NCBI RefSeq assembly: GCF_029762515.1 | Contig: NZ_JARVGN010000096.1 | Span: 1-6,297 of the forward strand | Length of the DNA stretch: 6,297 bases | From: Methanocalculus sp. | Lineage (GTDB): Archaea > Halobacteriota > Methanomicrobia > Methanomicrobiales > Methanocorpusculaceae | Reading direction: 5' to 3' | Notes under the pieces: model-generated | What the model was told of the DNA's origin: nothing | Seen by the model: only the letters and a program-made list of their open reading frames with translations | Databases searched by the model: none | Position numbers and translations under genes: made by a program | In this document: positions 4,883 to 6,297 of the stretch, in pieces | Layout of the letters: each line of letters starts with the position of its first letter | Numbering within the stretch: the first letter of the stretch is position 1

Positions 4883-5983
4883 ATGAAAAAGATCGCACTT
4901 GCTGCCATTCTCCTCCTTCTCTGTATCTCAGCAGTGGGGGCATATAACTTCCAGTTTATCGGGCCGCCACGAGACTCAGGCAGTATTAACGGGAATGTCG
5001 GAGATATCATTACCCTTAGTGGGATCTCCCAGAACATACCTCCGGGCGTTACAATGACACTCTCTGTCACCGGTCCGGACAGTTACTATTCCAGCAGGAG
5101 TATGGTGATCCAGGATGGAGGGGTATTCTCAACGGAATTTGATACAACCGGGCTGAAAGAGGGTGATTACCGGTTTCAGATTCAGGCACCAAAATACTAC
5201 GAGGTTTCACAGCCAAGAAACTGGGTTATCTACCACTTAACTGACCGGAGCCTTCTCCTGACGATGATATCTCCGGTTCGCCAGGACTATGATGGCTGGC
5301 TCTCTGTCAGTGGCTTGGTCGACGGCCTTGGCGCTGATGGGGTTGAACTGACAGTATATGGTCCATCAGGCAACTATTTCGGCCCCCAATGGGTATCGAG
5401 CGATCAGAGCGGCAGGTTCTATCAGGAGATATCAATAGACAGAGCGGGGGTTTATTCCGCTCGTATTGCCGATAGGAGAGGATTGATTGGAATGGTACAG
5501 ATTCAGGTGATCCAGGAGATAGTATCCACCCCGGTCATCCCTACACGAACCCCGGAGCCTTCGATCATCTCTGCAAGCGCGACTGCCTCACGTGAAAATC
5601 CGGCATATTTTGTGATGCAGACGAGATCCGGGACGGCAACAATCAGCACTTCGCTTGGAATTGACTGGGTGATCGAGTATATCGATGAATCAGGGAATCA
5701 CCATATCATCAATGAGTATGGGGCAGACAGGGCAGAGACATTTACCCTTGAAGGGAATGGCGGCATGATTCACATCAGGGCATACCCCGATGGAGCGGGA
5801 ACCGGCACAGTCCATCTCTATGGCCAGAACATCGTCTCTTTAACCACAAGCACGATGGCTTCAGATAAGTTCGGAGATCTTGTGGATCCGGGGCATACGC
5901 CTGCTGAAGAGTCTCCGGCGTTTATCCTTATGCCCCTGGTTGCACTGGCAATTCTCGTCATTTGTCTGGTGAAGAAACCATAA
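4883..5983 (+). CDS. Exported, C-terminally anchored beta-rich surface protein, function unknown
   Basis: A 366-residue protein I cannot assign to a characterised family. It starts with a clear signal peptide: MKK, a hydrophobic core at about 4-17, and a likely cut after AVGA at residue 20. Two Ig-like beta segments follow (about 24-120 and 127-215). They share the pattern SG...GV.(M/E)LTV.GP..(S/N)Y, at SGISQNIPPGVTMTLSVTGP and again at SGLVDGLGADGVELTVYGP, which suggests an internal duplication. A Pro/Thr-rich linker (TPVIPTRTPEPS, about 217-230), a third beta-rich domain (about 233-325), a short acidic linker, and one C-terminal membrane helix (about 343-363) ending in KKP complete it. The protein should therefore sit outside the cell, anchored by its C-terminus, as many Methanomicrobiales envelope proteins do. 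The reading frame extends upstream to 4817, but the ATG at 4883 starts the signal peptide exactly and avoids overlap with RaSEA. It may be an S-layer-associated or adhesion protein; that is a guess. Confidence 0.85.
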   Translation: MKKIALAAILLLLCISAVGAYNFQFIGPPRDSGSINGNVGDIITLSGISQNIPPGVTMTLSVTGPDSYYSSRSMVIQDGGVFSTEFDTTGLKEGDYRFQIQAPKYYEVSQPRNWVIYHLTDRSLLLTMISPVRQDYDGWLSVSGLVDGLGADGVELTVYGPSGNYFGPQWVSSDQSGRFYQEISIDRAGVYSARIADRRGLIGMVQIQVIQEIVSTPVIPTRTPEPSIISASATASRENPAYFVMQTRSGTATISTSLGIDWVIEYIDESGNHHIINEYGADRAETFTLEGNGGMIHIRAYPDGAGTGTVHLYGQNIVSLTTSTMASDKFGDLVDPGHTPAEESPAFILMPLVALAILVICLVKKP

Positions 5984-6016
5984 TCTCTTATTTCTAAAGA
6001 GCATATATGTGTACGG

Positions 6017-6099
6017 GCCGGGGTAGTCTAGTCCGGAAAGGCGGTGGCCTTGAAAGCCACTGGTGTTGCACCTCGGGAGTTCAAATCTCTCCCCCGGCG
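6017..6099 (+). tRNA. tRNA-Ser (anticodon UGA)
   Basis: A full cloverleaf can be drawn. The acceptor stem GCCGGGG (6017-6023) pairs with CCCCGGC (6092-6098), with discriminator G at 6099 as expected for serine. The anticodon stem GTGGC/GCCAC encloses the loop CTTGAAA, with anticodon TGA at 6051-6053, reading UCA codons. A long variable arm GGTG-TTG-CACC (6062-6072) is diagnostic of a class II tRNA such as tRNA-Ser. The T-arm has stem GGGAG/CTCTC (one G-U pair) and loop TTCAAAT. CCA is not encoded. No intron is seen in the anticodon loop. The gene stands alone between two plus-strand protein genes. Confidence 0.97.
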
Positions 6100-6104
6100 T
6101 TTTT
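6100..6104 (+). terminator. T5 tract after the tRNA gene
   Basis: Five T residues begin directly after the discriminator base of tRNA-Ser. This is a short but plausible archaeal U-tract terminator, followed by more T-rich sequence (CTTTTCTCTT, 6111-6120). Confidence 0.4.
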
Positions 6105-6186
6105 ATGACTCTTTTCTCTTATCTGACTCATTCATCCATCAGCCACATTCGTTCTCTTTATCACTTTGAGAAGACAAGAGGATCTT

Positions 6187-6190
6187 GAGG
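6187..6190 (+). promoter_or_regulatory. Ribosome binding site of hypC
   Basis: GAGG lies 8 nt before the ATG at 6199-6201 and supports that start. A nearby ATG at 6192 is out of frame. A TTTAT element near 6157-6161 could be the promoter, giving a short leader of about a dozen nucleotides. Confidence 0.5.
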
Positions 6191-6198
6191 AATGGTTC

Positions 6199-6297
6199 AT
6201 GTGTATTGCAGTGCCTGCAGAAGTAATTGAGATCAGGGATGGAAACATCGGACTTGTCGACTTCGGCGATCTTCAGCATGAAGTCAGGCTTGATCTC
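6199..6297 (+). CDS. hypC: Hydrogenase maturation chaperone HypC/HupF, N-terminal part (cut by right edge)
   Basis: The 33 codons present begin MCIAVPAEVIEI, the hallmark N-terminus of HypC. Its Cys2, exposed after removal of Met1, binds iron and contacts both HypD and the hydrogenase large subunit precursor while the Fe(CN)2CO group of [NiFe]-hydrogenases is assembled and delivered. The following VDFGDLQHEVRLDL fits the beta-barrel of this small family, usually about 70-90 residues, so over half is missing. The start is supported by GAGG 8 nt upstream. Methanogens need it for F420-reducing, F420-non-reducing and Ech/Eha-type hydrogenases. Its neighbours to the right are outside the window, so an operon with other hyp genes cannot be judged. 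Confidence 0.92.
   Translation, partial: MCIAVPAEVIEIRDGNIGLVDFGDLQHEVRLDL

Noticed and set aside
6105..6186. Stretch between tRNA-Ser and hypC searched for small genes or RNA
   Set aside because: It holds only T/C-rich sequence and a weak TTTAT promoter candidate; no frame or structure stands out.

Overview
The window reads as chromosomal DNA of a methanogenic euryarchaeon, most likely of the order Methanomicrobiales. The grounds are the archaeal-only CobY guanylyltransferase, an archaeosine-tRNA radical SAM enzyme (RaSEA), an archaeal-type ornithine cyclodeaminase, a CdrS-like ribbon-helix-helix gene next to ftsZ, TATA-type promoters, a U-tract that looks like an archaeal terminator, and a tRNA gene without encoded CCA. 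The species assignment is inference; no search was possible.

Layout. Positions 1-699 (minus strand) hold a two-gene cell-division unit: a 59-residue ribbon-helix-helix regulator (cdrS-like) followed by ftsZ, which runs off the left edge. The gap 700-973 is a divergent control region. It carries an AT-rich TATA element and a set of related 8-bp boxes spaced by multiples of 11 bp just ahead of the regulator gene. Positions 974-2556 (plus) hold an overlapping cobD-like/cobY pair for the late steps of adenosylcobamide synthesis. Positions 2624-3859 (plus) hold an ornithine cyclodeaminase with its own TATA element placed for a leaderless mRNA. Only 7 bp separate it from a convergent RaSEA gene (3867-4862, minus). 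RaSEA in turn faces, across a 20-bp gap, a signal-peptide-bearing, C-terminally membrane-anchored surface protein of unknown function (4883-5983, plus). A tRNA-Ser(UGA) gene follows at 6017-6099. The right edge cuts the start of hypC, a [NiFe]-hydrogenase maturation chaperone.

Most of the content is archaeal housekeeping: division, corrinoid cofactor, proline synthesis, tRNA modification, hydrogenase maturation. I see no mobile element, CRISPR array, prophage or defence cassette. The parts most worth a second look are the phased repeat array in front of cdrS-ftsZ, which could be an autoregulatory operator, the very tight divergent start between RaSEA and the surface protein, and the unclassified surface protein with its apparent internal duplication.
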